Positions 44,685 through 53,396 of a stretch of DNA of 64,000 nucleotides are shown here, piece by piece (positions within the stretch are counted from its first letter, which is position 1; each line of letters starts with the position of its first letter). Source of the DNA: Bradyrhizobium sp. Ec3.3 (GTDB lineage: Bacteria; Pseudomonadota; Alphaproteobacteria; Rhizobiales; Xanthobacteraceae); assembly GCF_000472925.1 (NCBI RefSeq), contig NZ_AXAS01000017.1, forward strand, positions 1 through 64,000. The letters are read 5' to 3'. The position numbers and the translations under genes were made by a program. The notes under the pieces were generated by a model, which saw nothing but the letters and a program-made list of their open reading frames with translations, was not told where the DNA came from and searched no databases.

Positions 44685-44732
44685 AGCCAGCTCTCGCCGA
44701 CTTTGCAATAGGCCAATTGTGTCAGGTGTCCG

Positions 44733-45431
44733 ATGACTGAGATCATTCATCCTTTTTACGAGTCGCATCGCGGTGCAATGGAGGCCGCCATGCGCCATCG
44801 CCTCGATCTTGCCGAAGCGATGTTGTGCGAGCGTGCGCATCTATCCAATATCGATGGGATTAGGCAGGAGGTGATGGACGAATTCGAGATCGTGCTCACC
44901 CAGATGCCCTATGTCGGAGGCGCGGCAAGTCGCATGAGCGATTTTTTCATGCGTCTCATGGGCTTTATGGCCATCAGCCGAGTGCTCCGGCGACACGGCG
45001 TGCCGCTGTCCGTGATCGGCGAAATCGAGCGGGAAACCTACAAGGCTCAATTGCTCACCGTACCCGAAGCGGAACGCCTCGCCTCAGGGCGTCAGTTCAT
45101 GTCGTCAGAGAATCAGGCATTGCTGCGCGAGCAGGCGACAAAAAGCACCACCAATAGCCATCAGGAAGAGTTTCCGGAAGACTTCGTCTACGATTTCGTC
45201 GAGCCGGGCCCGGGCGACAACTTTGAATTCGGCATCAACTACAAAGTTTGCGGCTTTTGCAAATTCGCGGCTCGCCATGGAGATGCAGAAATTCTGCCGA
45301 ACATTTGTGGGCTTGATTTTGACGCCTATGCAACGCGTGGCATCCGCCTGGAAAGGACACAAACGTTGGCTGGCGGCGCGAACCACTGCAATTTCCGATT
45401 CTCCCGGCTGACGTGTCAAATTATTTCGTAA
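44733..45431 (+). CDS. L-2-amino-thiazoline-4-carboxylate hydrolase-like protein
   Basis: A 232-residue protein of the ATC hydrolase family, which opens the thiazoline ring on the way to L-cysteine in Pseudomonas. The N-terminal part is helical (IIHPFYESHRGAMEAAM), and the C-terminal domain contains NYKVCGFCKFAARHG, ILPNICGLDFDAYATRGI and QTLAGGANHCNFRF, the conserved Cys/His pattern. RidA next door may clear a reactive intermediate. The true substrate is unproven. Confidence 0.78.
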   Translation: MTEIIHPFYESHRGAMEAAMRHRLDLAEAMLCERAHLSNIDGIRQEVMDEFEIVLTQMPYVGGAASRMSDFFMRLMGFMAISRVLRRHGVPLSVIGEIERETYKAQLLTVPEAERLASGRQFMSSENQALLREQATKSTTNSHQEEFPEDFVYDFVEPGPGDNFEFGINYKVCGFCKFAARHGDAEILPNICGLDFDAYATRGIRLERTQTLAGGANHCNFRFSRLTCQIIS

Positions 45432-45443
45432 AATACGAAATTT
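45424..45443 (+). terminator. AT-rich hairpin at the end of the ATC hydrolase gene
   Basis: TTTCGTA and TACGAAA pair perfectly around an AAA loop and are followed by TTT. The hairpin includes the gene's stop codon. It is AT-rich, thus a weak terminator at best. Confidence 0.4.
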
Positions 45444-45460
45444 GCCTCTACCGTCACTCG

Positions 45461-45485
45461 CTACTTTGCATGGGGTTGTTTTCGA
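45461..45485. repeat. 25-base dispersed repeat, copy 1
   Basis: This intergenic 25-base sequence (starting CTACTTTGCATGGGG) is found again, exact and in reverse orientation, at 62115-62139. Both copies lie next to gene ends. It looks like part of a dispersed extragenic repeat family. Confidence 0.8.
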
Positions 45486-45512
45486 CATTTTGAAGTGACG
45501 CCGATCGCGCCG

Positions 45513-46541
45513 CTACTCCGCCGCTTTCTCCCTGAGCCGCTGCGCGTAGACGTTGATGATGAGCGCCGCCAGAAGGATCAGGCCACGGATCAGGATCTTC
45601 AGGAAGCTGTCGATGTTGACGTGGTCGAGGCCGTTGTTGAGCACGCCCAGCACGAACAGGCCGACGATGGTGTTGCCGATGCCGCCGCGCCCGCCGAACA
45701 GGCTGGTACCGCCGACCACGACCGCGGCGATGGAATCGAGCAGATAGGTGTCGAACTCGTTCTGCTGCGCGCTGCCGAAATGGGCGACGCCGAGCATGCC
45801 GCCGATCCCTGAGCAGACCGCCGAAATGACCATCACGACGCCCAGGATCAGCTTGACGTTGAGGCCGGAATATTCGGCCGCCTCGCGGTTTCCGCCGACC
45901 ATGTAGACGTAGCGGCCGAAGCGCGTGTAGGTCAGCACGAGGTGTCCGGCGAGCAGCATCACCGCGGCGACGATGACGATCCAGGGAATGCCGCCGATCG
46001 AGCCGGAGCCGAGGGTAGCGATCAGGTCAGGCACCTTGTAAGCGATCTGGCCGCGCACCAGAAGCGCGGAGATGCCGGCCGCGATCTGCATCATCGCAAG
46101 CGTCATGATGAAGGAGGGGATGCCGATCACGGTCAGCCCCAGCGCGTTGACGAACCCGAGAGTCGCGCAGAGCAGCAGCGAGAGGAGGATTGCGGCTGCG
46201 CCGGGGAGGGGGATGTTGGCGATGTTGACGTAGGATTCCTGCACGGTGAAATAGGCGACCGCAATGCCCGTGACGTTGGCGATGCTGGCGATCGAGAGGT
46301 CGATCTCGGCGCAGAGGATCACGAAAGTGAGGCCGACGGCGATGACGCCGGTCACGGAGACCTGCGTGAGGATATTGCCGAGATTGTCCAGCGTGGCGAA
46401 GGAGGGGCTCGCGAAGGCGAAGAACAGGCTGAGGAAGATCAGCGTCAGGAACGGCGCGATGTTGCGCATCTGCGAGCGCAGGAAGGAGCCAATGCCGCGA
46501 GGCCGGCGGGCCGCTCCGGAAACTGCTTCACTGCTCGCCAT
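45513..46541 (-). CDS. ABC sugar importer permease (RbsC type)
   Basis: A 342-residue permease with about ten segments. Signatures GLTFVILCAEIDLSIASIAN and GGNREAAEYSGLNVKL are typical of ribose/xylose-class permeases, as is the loop VVVGGTSLFGGRGGIGNTI. It is the last gene of a three-gene minus-strand importer, 12 bases after the ATPase gene. Confidence 0.93.
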   Translation of the reverse strand: MASSEAVSGAARRPRGIGSFLRSQMRNIAPFLTLIFLSLFFAFASPSFATLDNLGNILTQVSVTGVIAVGLTFVILCAEIDLSIASIANVTGIAVAYFTVQESYVNIANIPLPGAAAILLSLLLCATLGFVNALGLTVIGIPSFIMTLAMMQIAAGISALLVRGQIAYKVPDLIATLGSGSIGGIPWIVIVAAVMLLAGHLVLTYTRFGRYVYMVGGNREAAEYSGLNVKLILGVVMVISAVCSGIGGMLGVAHFGSAQQNEFDTYLLDSIAAVVVGGTSLFGGRGGIGNTIVGLFVLGVLNNGLDHVNIDSFLKILIRGLILLAALIINVYAQRLREKAAE

Positions 46542-46553
46542 TGTGCTTCTCCG

Positions 46554-48056
46554 TCACGCCGCCTCCAAAAGGCGGTCTTTGCTGACCGGCTCGTTCTTGA
46601 ATTCGCGCACCACCGCGCCGCGCTTGAGCACGAGGATGCGGTCGGCCAGCGACAGCACCGTCTCCGGCTCCGTCGAGAGCACGATGATAGCAAGGCCCTT
46701 GGCGCGAAGGTCGCGCACGATGTTGATGACGTCGTTCTTGGCGCCGACATCCATGCCGCGCGTTGGTTCGCAGAGAACCAGGAGCCGCGGCGGATAGGTC
46801 AGCCATTTTGCCAGCGCCACCTTCTGCTGATTGCCTCCAGAGAGCATGCCGAGGTCGAGGCCGACCACCGGCGGCCTGATCTGCAACTGCTCGACCTGAC
46901 GCTGAGCGATGTCGCGCTCCTGCGCGGGCTTGAGCAGCATGGCCGAAATGCGATCCAGAATGCTGATCGAGATGTTCTTGTAGACCGGCTCCTGGTGGAA
47001 CAGCATGGCGCGCCGGCTTTCGGGCACAAGCGCCACGCCCGCGCGCCGCGCGGCCGCGGTCGAGGCAAACGATTTTTGCGATCCGTCGACGATCAGCGCG
47101 CCAGAGTCCGGCTTGAGCTTGCCGAACAGGATGCGCGACAGCTCCTGCTGTCCGCAGCCCATGAAGCCGTAGATGCCGAGCACCTCGCCTGAACGCGCCT
47201 CGAACGAGACGTCCTGGAGGCTGCGCGCCAGCGAAAGCTGATCGACCTTCAGGACGACCGGGCCCCCGTTCGCGGCCGGCAACATGAGATCGTCGGTATA
47301 GCTGTGCTCGAGTGCCTCGCCGCCGCGGCCGATCATCGCTTCGATCAGGGCGCCCTTGGTGGTTGTTGAAGCCGGAGTCTCGGCGACCTTCCGTCCGTTG
47401 CGGAATACGGTCACCGTGTCGGACACGCGCAAGATGTCCTCGATGAAATGCGAGATGAAGACGATGCCGGTGCCCTCGTCGCGCAATCGGCGGAGTGTCG
47501 CAAACAGGCGCTCGACCTCGGGCGGGGAGAGGGCGGAGGTTGGCTCGTCCAGGATGACGATGCGCGCGCCGGAGAACAGCACGCGGGCGATCTCGATGAG
47601 CTGCTGGAGGCCGATCGGGAGGTCGCCGAGCCGCGACATCGGGTCGACGTCGATGCCGAAGCGGGCGAGCTGCTCGCCGGCCTCGCGCGCCATCCGCCGC
47701 CATTGCACGAGGCCAAGGCGGCTGGTGGGCTGGTTGCCGAGGAAGACGTTCTCGGCGACCGTCAGGTCGGGTGCGACGCTGAGCTCCTGATGCACCATGG
47801 CGATGCCGGCCGCGTGCGCGTCGCGGGCCGAGCGAAACCGGGTCTCCTTCCCTTCGACGAGGAAGCGCCCCGAGAATTCCGGGTGCACGCCGGCGATGAT
47901 CTTCATCAGCGTGCTTTTTCCGGCGCCGTTCTCGCCGACGAGACCATGGATCTCGCCGGCGTACAGCGCGAAGTCGACACCACGAAGCGCTTCGACGCCG
48001 CCAAAGCTCTTCGTGATGCCCTGTAGTTCCAGAATCGGCGAACGGCCTTGAGGCAT
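46554..48056 (-). CDS. ABC sugar importer ATPase, double domain (RbsA type)
   Basis: A 500-residue ATPase with two nucleotide-binding halves. The first has Walker A GENGAGKST, DLPIGLQQLIEIARVL as signature region and Walker B VILDEPTSALS; the second has a degenerate A-loop (GFMGCGQQEL) and LSGGNQQKVALAKWL signature with LLVLCEPTRGMDVG. This arrangement is normal for the family. The ligand is probably a sugar or nucleoside-like compound. Confidence 0.94.
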   Translation of the reverse strand: MPQGRSPILELQGITKSFGGVEALRGVDFALYAGEIHGLVGENGAGKSTLMKIIAGVHPEFSGRFLVEGKETRFRSARDAHAAGIAMVHQELSVAPDLTVAENVFLGNQPTSRLGLVQWRRMAREAGEQLARFGIDVDPMSRLGDLPIGLQQLIEIARVLFSGARIVILDEPTSALSPPEVERLFATLRRLRDEGTGIVFISHFIEDILRVSDTVTVFRNGRKVAETPASTTTKGALIEAMIGRGGEALEHSYTDDLMLPAANGGPVVLKVDQLSLARSLQDVSFEARSGEVLGIYGFMGCGQQELSRILFGKLKPDSGALIVDGSQKSFASTAAARRAGVALVPESRRAMLFHQEPVYKNISISILDRISAMLLKPAQERDIAQRQVEQLQIRPPVVGLDLGMLSGGNQQKVALAKWLTYPPRLLVLCEPTRGMDVGAKNDVINIVRDLRAKGLAIIVLSTEPETVLSLADRILVLKRGAVVREFKNEPVSKDRLLEAA

Positions 48057-48063
48057 GGAGGAA

Positions 48064-49086
48064 TCAGATCAGGAAGTGATCCTCCATCCACTGCATGCCG
48101 GCGGCATTCGCCTTGGTCACGACCGGGCCATCCGTCACCACGCTCTTCGGAATGCCCTGGCCGCTCTTCTCCCCGCCGACGACCGCGGCGACGCCAGCGA
48201 TGATGGCGCCGCCATGGATGCGGCAGGAGGGATTGCGCACGGTCGCGAACATGCGGCCCTCGCTCACCGCCTGGATCGCGGGCGGCATGGCGTCGACGCC
48301 TCCGATCAGGATGTTTGCACGGTTGTGCGCCTTCATGATGTTGGCGGCCGCGAGCGCCATGTCGTCATTGTGGAAGAAGGCCGCATCGATCTGCGGGTAT
48401 TTCGTCAGATACGTCTCCCACAGGCGCGCGGTCTTGGAGACGTCCCAATCGGCCGGCTGGGTGTCGAGCACCTCGATGTTGGGGAATTGCTTGACGACCG
48501 AGTTGAAACCCTTGGCACGGCCTTGCGCGCCGGTATGGCCGAGCGCGCCTTGCGTCATGATGATCTTGCCCTTGCCACCCATGGCGTTGCACAGCGCCTG
48601 CGTCACGGATGCGCCCATGAACTCGTTGTCCGGCGCCAGGAAGGAATGCACGTTGATCTGATCGAGCGGGGCGATCAGCGTGTCCATGTCGATGACGGGC
48701 GTGCCGGCATCGATCATCTTCTGCACGGGCTGGGTGAGCGTGCCGATGCCGAAGGCCTGGATCGCCACGAAGTCCCACTTCTGCGAGGCCATGTTGTCGA
48801 TCGCCGCGCGCTGCTTCACCGCATCGAGCTGACCGTCGAACCAGGTCACATCGACGTTGAACAGCTTGCCCCAGAATTCCGCTGCCTGCTTGCCCTGCGC
48901 ACACCATGTGGCCTGCAGGCCTGCATTGGAGAATGCCGCCTTCAACGGCTTCTCCGAACGTCCCATCTCGGCTGCAAGTGCAGGGTTGATCCCCATGCCG
49001 CCGAGGATGGCCGCCGCGGCGCCGGCGGTCGTTGCCGCCTGAAGAAGATCGCGCCTGGTTGTCGAGAAATCTTTCGTCTCGGACAT
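48064..49086 (-). CDS. ABC importer substrate-binding protein, Tat-type signal
   Basis: A 340-residue periplasmic binding protein of the ribose/autoinducer-2 type (Peripla_BP_4). The N-terminus has a twin-arginine motif (TTRRDLLQA) and a hydrophobic stretch ending NPALAAE. Ligand-domain segments are DFVAIQAFGI, GTPVIDMDTLIAP, GKIIMTQGALGHTGAQGRAKG and FFHNDDMALAAANIMKAH. The start at 49086 is favoured by GGGAG ahead and by the signal. It is the first gene of the importer. Confidence 0.92.
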   Translation of the reverse strand: MSETKDFSTTRRDLLQAATTAGAAAAILGGMGINPALAAEMGRSEKPLKAAFSNAGLQATWCAQGKQAAEFWGKLFNVDVTWFDGQLDAVKQRAAIDNMASQKWDFVAIQAFGIGTLTQPVQKMIDAGTPVIDMDTLIAPLDQINVHSFLAPDNEFMGASVTQALCNAMGGKGKIIMTQGALGHTGAQGRAKGFNSVVKQFPNIEVLDTQPADWDVSKTARLWETYLTKYPQIDAAFFHNDDMALAAANIMKAHNRANILIGGVDAMPPAIQAVSEGRMFATVRNPSCRIHGGAIIAGVAAVVGGEKSGQGIPKSVVTDGPVVTKANAAGMQWMEDHFLI

Positions 49087-49225
49087 CGCTCGCTCCCATG
49101 ACTTTATCGTTGGCAGCGTCATTGTTTGCGCTACCAAGGCAGGCAGTGTCTCACAATCGACGAGTTCACGCTACCCGTTCTGCAATGGCGACAGCGACGC
49201 CTGCCTTGGTGCAACGCAAAGAGAG

Positions 49226-49630
49226 TTACGCGGGACTGCCGACAAGGCCCGCGATCTCCAAGAGTAGTTTCTTCCAGGCCTCATCCGTATCAGGGGACCA
49301 TTCGTTGCCCAGCAGCTCGCGCAGCACATCACGGATCACGCGAAAGAACTCGATGAACAACTCTTGGGGTGTGCCGTAGGCGTCGTGCGAGGATAATTCG
49401 CACTGGATCATGCGGAAATGTCCACGGCGCTCGCCGGCGAAATCGAGGATCGCCTCGATCGTGAGCGCAAGCATCGATCCCCGGACCAGGTCGCCGCCGT
49501 CTTTGCGAAACATCGCCTGTGCTTCGGGATGCTCGGCAAACAGCCGCTGATAGACGAGTGGTGTCAGATCGTCGCAGCGCGTCGCTGCAAGTTCGAAGCT
49601 TCTCTCGATCGGACTGGCTGAAGCGTTCAT
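49226..49630 (-). CDS. Single-domain globin
   Basis: A 134-residue protein with a globin fold, similar to the haem domain of bacterial flavohaemoglobins. It begins PIERSFELAATRCDDLTPLVYQ (helix A), and helix F carries the likely proximal His at residue 82 in SSHDAYGTP, followed by helix G (LFIEFFRVIRDVLRELLG) and H. Helix E has unusual residues where a distal Gln is expected. Probable oxygen or NO binder. The start at 49630 has only a weak ribosome binding site and lies 29 bases beyond a minus-strand terminator. Confidence 0.7.
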   Translation of the reverse strand: MNASASPIERSFELAATRCDDLTPLVYQRLFAEHPEAQAMFRKDGGDLVRGSMLALTIEAILDFAGERRGHFRMIQCELSSHDAYGTPQELFIEFFRVIRDVLRELLGNEWSPDTDEAWKKLLLEIAGLVGSPA

Positions 49631-49654
49631 CCGCGTTGGGTGCCCGCACAAAAA

Positions 49655-49680
49655 AAGAGAGCGGGGCCCTAGCCCCGCTC
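49655..49680 (-). terminator. Strong minus-strand terminator before the globin gene
   Basis: GAGCGGGGC and GCCCCGCTC pair over nine bases around a four-base loop, followed on the minus strand by TCTTTTTTT. It lies just ahead of the globin start, so it ends a transcript coming from further upstream on the minus strand. The globin may then need its own promoter in a very short space, or be read through. Confidence 0.8.
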
Positions 49681-49824
49681 AAAAATTGTGTCGACCCTAT
49701 TATCCCCGATCTCTGAGATTTGATCTTGATTGACGGGGCGACGCTGCGTTTTGCGCGCCAGGGGCTCCTCCCGAGACTTGGACCACCAGACTTCGACCTC
49801 GCGGCCAGCCTGAGCAAAGAGATG
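49669..49824 (-). pseudogene. Possible 3' remnant of a lost gene
   Basis: A 51-codon minus-strand open frame without a clear start reads REVEVWWSKSREEPLARK and ends with DTIFERG at a TAG that lies inside the terminator hairpin. A stop placed in a strong terminator suggests a true gene end whose upstream part has been deleted. Family not recognised. Confidence 0.35.
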
Positions 49825-50100
49825 CTAGATCAACTTTTCTCACTTGTCATCATTTTCGGCAACGATTGTTCAAAATTCGAGCAGTTCACGAAATGATCGG
49901 GCTTTTTGCCCCCTAAGTATATGACAACTATATGAAATCTGTGGATATAGGGCGGCCTCGCTTCTGCCCCAAATGCCCGACCGTCACCCGTCGGGCGGGC
50001 GGAGCGAACACAGTTTTCCAGAAATTTGTGATCGCGCAAGCAGACCGGCGAAGTGACCTCGACTCGGGATCGGCGCGGTGTTTAGTTGTTAGGCGAACGA
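49825..50100. other. Spacer ahead of the copper locus
   Basis: No gene is seen. The last ~55 bases, from about 50057 to 50100, match the sequence ahead of the second DUF2946 gene (52875-52927), with a shared AGCGAACGA / GGCGAACGA just before the ATG. This shared leader may hold control elements for both units. Confidence 0.5.
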
Positions 50101-50487
50101 ATGGTTCGGCAAATGCGCGCGCGGCTGCAAAAATTCCTGCCCCTGGTCCTGCTGGCTCTCGCGATGCAGGTGCTCGCGCCGATTGCCGCCTGCTGGGCCG
50201 CGGGTCTTGCAGTCGCCGATCCGCTCCAGAATGCGGTGATCTGCCACAGCACCGATGCATCGGGCGCAGGCGCGGCCGGCCAAACCAATGTGCCGGCGAC
50301 ACATGCCGGAAGCTGTTCGATCTGCTGCCTGGCGCAGCCCAATGCGTCGCTTGATTCGCGGCAGGCCACGTTCGCAAATCCGTTCCGGCTCGCTGAGACT
50401 GTGGTGTGGCATGAGCAGGCTGCACCCGCGGTCACATCGCACGGCGGATCCAACGCACGCGCACGAGCGCCTCCGCAATTGACGTGA
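50101..50487 (+). CDS. DUF2946 protein, first gene of copper unit 1
   Basis: A 128-residue protein with a basic N-terminus and one hydrophobic segment that serves as signal (FLPLVLLALAMQVLAPIAACWAA). The mature part has a lone Cys-His pair (VICHST) and a C-x2-C motif in SCSICCLA; it ends RARAPPQLT. It is a paralogue of the DUF2946 gene at 52928. In Bordetella a DUF2946 protein works as a copper-sensing upstream open reading frame. No strong ribosome binding site is seen. The barrel-like protein gene follows 55 bases later. Confidence 0.82.
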   Translation: MVRQMRARLQKFLPLVLLALAMQVLAPIAACWAAGLAVADPLQNAVICHSTDASGAGAAGQTNVPATHAGSCSICCLAQPNASLDSRQATFANPFRLAETVVWHEQAAPAVTSHGGSNARARAPPQLT

Positions 50488-50542
50488 GCCTGGCGGCCAA
50501 CCGGCCGCCGAATTCGCACGTCAGCATCGCGGAGGTTCTCAA

Positions 50543-51544
50543 ATGTCCACCTGTCATACGCGTGCGGGCCTTCTGGGGCTCGCCCTTGCGCTCGTCCCTC
50601 ATTCGGGAAGCGTTGCCCACGAGATCGTTGGCAATCGCTTCTTTCCGGCAACGCTGGGCATCGATGATCCCGGCGTCAACGATGAACTGTCGATTCCGAC
50701 GGTCGACAGCTTCAAGACCGGCGATGTCCCGCCCGTTCGGCAGCACGACATCTCCGGCGAGTTCTCCAAACGCATCACCGAAGATTTCGCGATCTCGTTC
50801 GGCTCGACTTACACGTTCCTGAATCCTACCGATCCAACTATCCCCGGAGCCAATGGCTTTCAGAACCTGGAGACGACGTTCAAATATCGAGTCTTCAGAG
50901 ATCCCACCCATGAGTTCGTGATGTCGGTCGGCCTCAGCGTCGAATGGGGCGGCACCGGCGCGCAAAACGTCGGCGCCGATCCGTTCCACACCTACTCGCC
51001 GATGCTGTGGTTCGGCAAAGGCTTTGGCGACCTGCCGGACACGTTCTCGTGGCTGCGCCCGGTGGCTATCACCGGCCAGTTCGGTTACGCGATTCCGGCG
51101 AGGAATTTTACGACGACGTTCGGGATCGACCCCGATACGGGCGACCTGACAGCCGATACCGAATTCCACCCCCGCGTTTTGAACTGGGGCGGAACGATCC
51201 AGTACAGCATGCCGTACCTGAAATCTTCGGTCATCGATCTCGGTCTTCCGGAATTCATCAATCATCTGATCCCGCTAGTCGAGTTCAACCTGCAAACGCC
51301 GGTGGCGAACACGCTCACCTCGGGTACGATGACGACAGGCACCATTAATCCCGGCGTGCTCTGGATCGGCAACAAGTATCAGGTGGGTATTGAGGCGCTT
51401 ATTCCGATCAATCGGCAAAGTGGGACGCATGTCGGCGTGATCGGACAGTTGCACTTCTATCTCGACGACATTGATCCTCGCGGCATCGGCAAGCCGCTTT
51501 TCGGTGGCCCGGTCCAATCTGCCAACCCCTTCGCAAGGAATTGA
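50543..51544 (+). CDS. Outer-membrane-like protein in copper unit 1
   Basis: A 333-residue protein. A signal peptide (LLGLALALVPHSGSVA) is followed by His-Glu and many alternating beta-strand stretches with aromatic residues (DFAISFGSTYTFL, LETTFKYRVF, VMSVGLSVEWGG), and it ends with residues compatible with a barrel (VIGQLHFYLDD). It may be a porin-like outer-membrane protein for copper or copper chelate. GGAGG is seven bases before the ATG. Family not recognised. Confidence 0.7.
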   Translation: MSTCHTRAGLLGLALALVPHSGSVAHEIVGNRFFPATLGIDDPGVNDELSIPTVDSFKTGDVPPVRQHDISGEFSKRITEDFAISFGSTYTFLNPTDPTIPGANGFQNLETTFKYRVFRDPTHEFVMSVGLSVEWGGTGAQNVGADPFHTYSPMLWFGKGFGDLPDTFSWLRPVAITGQFGYAIPARNFTTTFGIDPDTGDLTADTEFHPRVLNWGGTIQYSMPYLKSSVIDLGLPEFINHLIPLVEFNLQTPVANTLTSGTMTTGTINPGVLWIGNKYQVGIEALIPINRQSGTHVGVIGQLHFYLDDIDPRGIGKPLFGGPVQSANPFARN

Positions 51545-51547
51545 CCG

Positions 51548-51907
51548 ATGCGACGCTCATCTTTCAGTTCAATGATAGTGTTCATGGTCCTCCTGCTGAC
51601 GCCTGGCCAAGCAAGCGCCCATGCCGAACTCGACCACGCCGAGCCGCGCGTCGGCAACAAGGTGGCAAGTCCCCCGAGAGAGGTCACGCTCTGGTTCACG
51701 CAGAAGCTGGAGGCCGCGTTCAGCTCGATAAGCGTCACGGGTCCCTCCGGTCAACGCGTCGAAGCCGGCAAGGCGCGCGTCAGCGGTAACCAGATGTCGA
51801 TCCCGCTGAAGTCTGGAGGGGCAGGCACGTACCACGTGAACTGGCGCGTGCTGTCCGTGGACGCCCACACGACGGACGGCAGCTTCACCTTCCAGGTCGG
51901 TCCATGA
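51548..51907 (+). CDS. copC: CopC-type periplasmic copper-binding protein
   Basis: A 119-residue protein. Signal peptide cleavage after QASA leaves a mature N-terminal His25 (HAELDHAEP), a classical CopC Cu(II) ligand, with the downstream Asp-x-His of SVDAHTTDG. It lacks a Met-rich Cu(I) loop, so it is a Cu(II)-only type. It starts three bases after the barrel gene and hands copper to CopD. Confidence 0.92.
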   Translation: MRRSSFSSMIVFMVLLLTPGQASAHAELDHAEPRVGNKVASPPREVTLWFTQKLEAAFSSISVTGPSGQRVEAGKARVSGNQMSIPLKSGGAGTYHVNWRVLSVDAHTTDGSFTFQVGP

Positions 51908-51921
51908 AGGCCTGACCGCCG

Positions 51922-52851
51922 ATGGACTGGTCAGCAGCGGAAGCACCGTTGGTCGCGACGCGCGCCGTGCACTTCGCGGCAACCGCGATCACGGTTGGAG
52001 ACGTCATGTTTCGGACCGTCATCGTTGCGCCCGTCGCCCGCTCGGAGCGGGCCGCGGCCGTGTCGTTCGAGGCTCCCACCTTGTGGGTTTCGTGGCTCGG
52101 TCTTGGCTTCGCGGTGATCTCCGGCGCGATCTGGCTATTGCTTCAGGCTGCCTCGATGAGCGGGATGCCGCTCGATGAAGCAATGTCGGCGGATGTGTTG
52201 TCGACGGTGATCAACGAAACGCAATTTGGCCTGGTGACGACGCTTCGAGCAGGTCTTGCGATCTGTCTGGCGGCTTGCCTGACCTATGATCGCATGGCGA
52301 TCGCGCGGTGGGGTGGATTTGCCGCTGCGCTCGCATTTGCCGCAAGCCTCGCCTGGAGCGGCCATGCCGGCTCGACCACCGGCGAGGCAGGGTACCTGCA
52401 TCTTGCCGCGGATGCGCTGCATTTGGCGGCCAGCGCGGCCTGGATCGGTGGCTTGGCGCCATTCATCCTGTTCCTGGCTGCGGCCTGCCGAAAGAAGGCG
52501 ATTGCGCTCGCCCGCGACGTCGTGAGCCGATTTTCGATCATGGGCATGGTCAGCGTGGCAACGCTGCTGCTCACGGGATTCATCAATGCTGCCATCCTGG
52601 TGGGCTCGGTGCACGCACTGGTCGTCACCGAGTATGGACGGCTGCTGCTGCTCAAGCTTGTCCTGTTCGCGATTATGCTGGTGCTTGCTTTGGTCAACCG
52701 GCTTGTGCTGACGCCGCGGCTTGTCCAGGACGGGCACGCGTTGCGCTGGCTTACGGGCAGTAGCACGATCGAGCTTGCTCTCGGCCTTGCCATCCTCACC
52801 ATTGTTGGGATGCTTGGCACGATGCATCCCGCGATACACCTGGTGAACTGA
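51922..52851 (+). CDS. copD: CopD-type membrane copper transporter
   Basis: A 309-residue inner-membrane protein with about eight segments. It contains TRAVHFAATAITVGDVMF at the start and SLAWSGHAGSTTG, LHLAADALHLAASAAWIGG in the middle, whose His residues probably bind copper. It imports copper received from CopC. It follows copC by 14 bases. Confidence 0.92.
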   Translation: MDWSAAEAPLVATRAVHFAATAITVGDVMFRTVIVAPVARSERAAAVSFEAPTLWVSWLGLGFAVISGAIWLLLQAASMSGMPLDEAMSADVLSTVINETQFGLVTTLRAGLAICLAACLTYDRMAIARWGGFAAALAFAASLAWSGHAGSTTGEAGYLHLAADALHLAASAAWIGGLAPFILFLAAACRKKAIALARDVVSRFSIMGMVSVATLLLTGFINAAILVGSVHALVVTEYGRLLLLKLVLFAIMLVLALVNRLVLTPRLVQDGHALRWLTGSSTIELALGLAILTIVGMLGTMHPAIHLVN

Positions 52852-52927
52852 TGGTTGTTCTGCGTCAATCTGGTGAAAGAGCGATCTCGACTCCACGGCG
52901 GATCGTGTCTAGGTAGTAAGCGAACGA

Positions 52928-53311
52928 ATGGTTCGGCGGATGCGGGCGCGGCTTCAAAAATACTTACCTATCGTCCTGATCGCCTTGGCGATGCAGGTGC
53001 TGGCGCCGATCGCCGCCTGCTGGGCAGCCGGTATTGCGGTCGCCGATCCCCTTCAGAACGCCGTCATCTGCCACGCTAGTGGCGATTCAGGCGCGGGCAT
53101 TGACCACCGGACCAGTGTGCCCGGCTCACATGCTGGCGCTTGCTCGCTCTGCTGCCTGCAGGCGAGCGCGTCTCTCGATGCGCCGCAGACCGTCTTCGCA
53201 CCACCTGTCCGACCTGCCGAATGCGTGGCGTGGCACGACGTGGCAGATCGTGTCGCCTTGCCCCACGCCGGCTCCAACGCGCAGGCGCGCGCACCCCCTC
53301 AATTTTCCTGA
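52928..53311 (+). CDS. pcuA: DUF2946 protein PcuA-like, first gene of copper unit 2
   Basis: A 127-residue protein, paralogue of the gene at 50101: MVRRMRARLQKYLP, hydrophobic segment, VICHAS, then SCSLCC-type CSLCCLQ and the ending RAQARAPPQFS-like ARAPPQFS. Position ahead of a TonB receptor, PCuAC and YcnI/YcnJ-type genes matches pcuABCDE of B. japonicum, where PcuA is a periplasmic protein made under copper starvation. It could be a copper-sensing leader protein. The next gene begins 85 bases later. Confidence 0.82.
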   Translation: MVRRMRARLQKYLPIVLIALAMQVLAPIAACWAAGIAVADPLQNAVICHASGDSGAGIDHRTSVPGSHAGACSLCCLQASASLDAPQTVFAPPVRPAECVAWHDVADRVALPHAGSNAQARAPPQFS

Positions 53312-53396
53312 AGACCCCTCGTGACCGCCGCGGCTCGTCCGCCGGCGATTGATGCCGCCGAAGGGCCGGAGAGAAAGCCGGCGTCAGGAAATTCCC

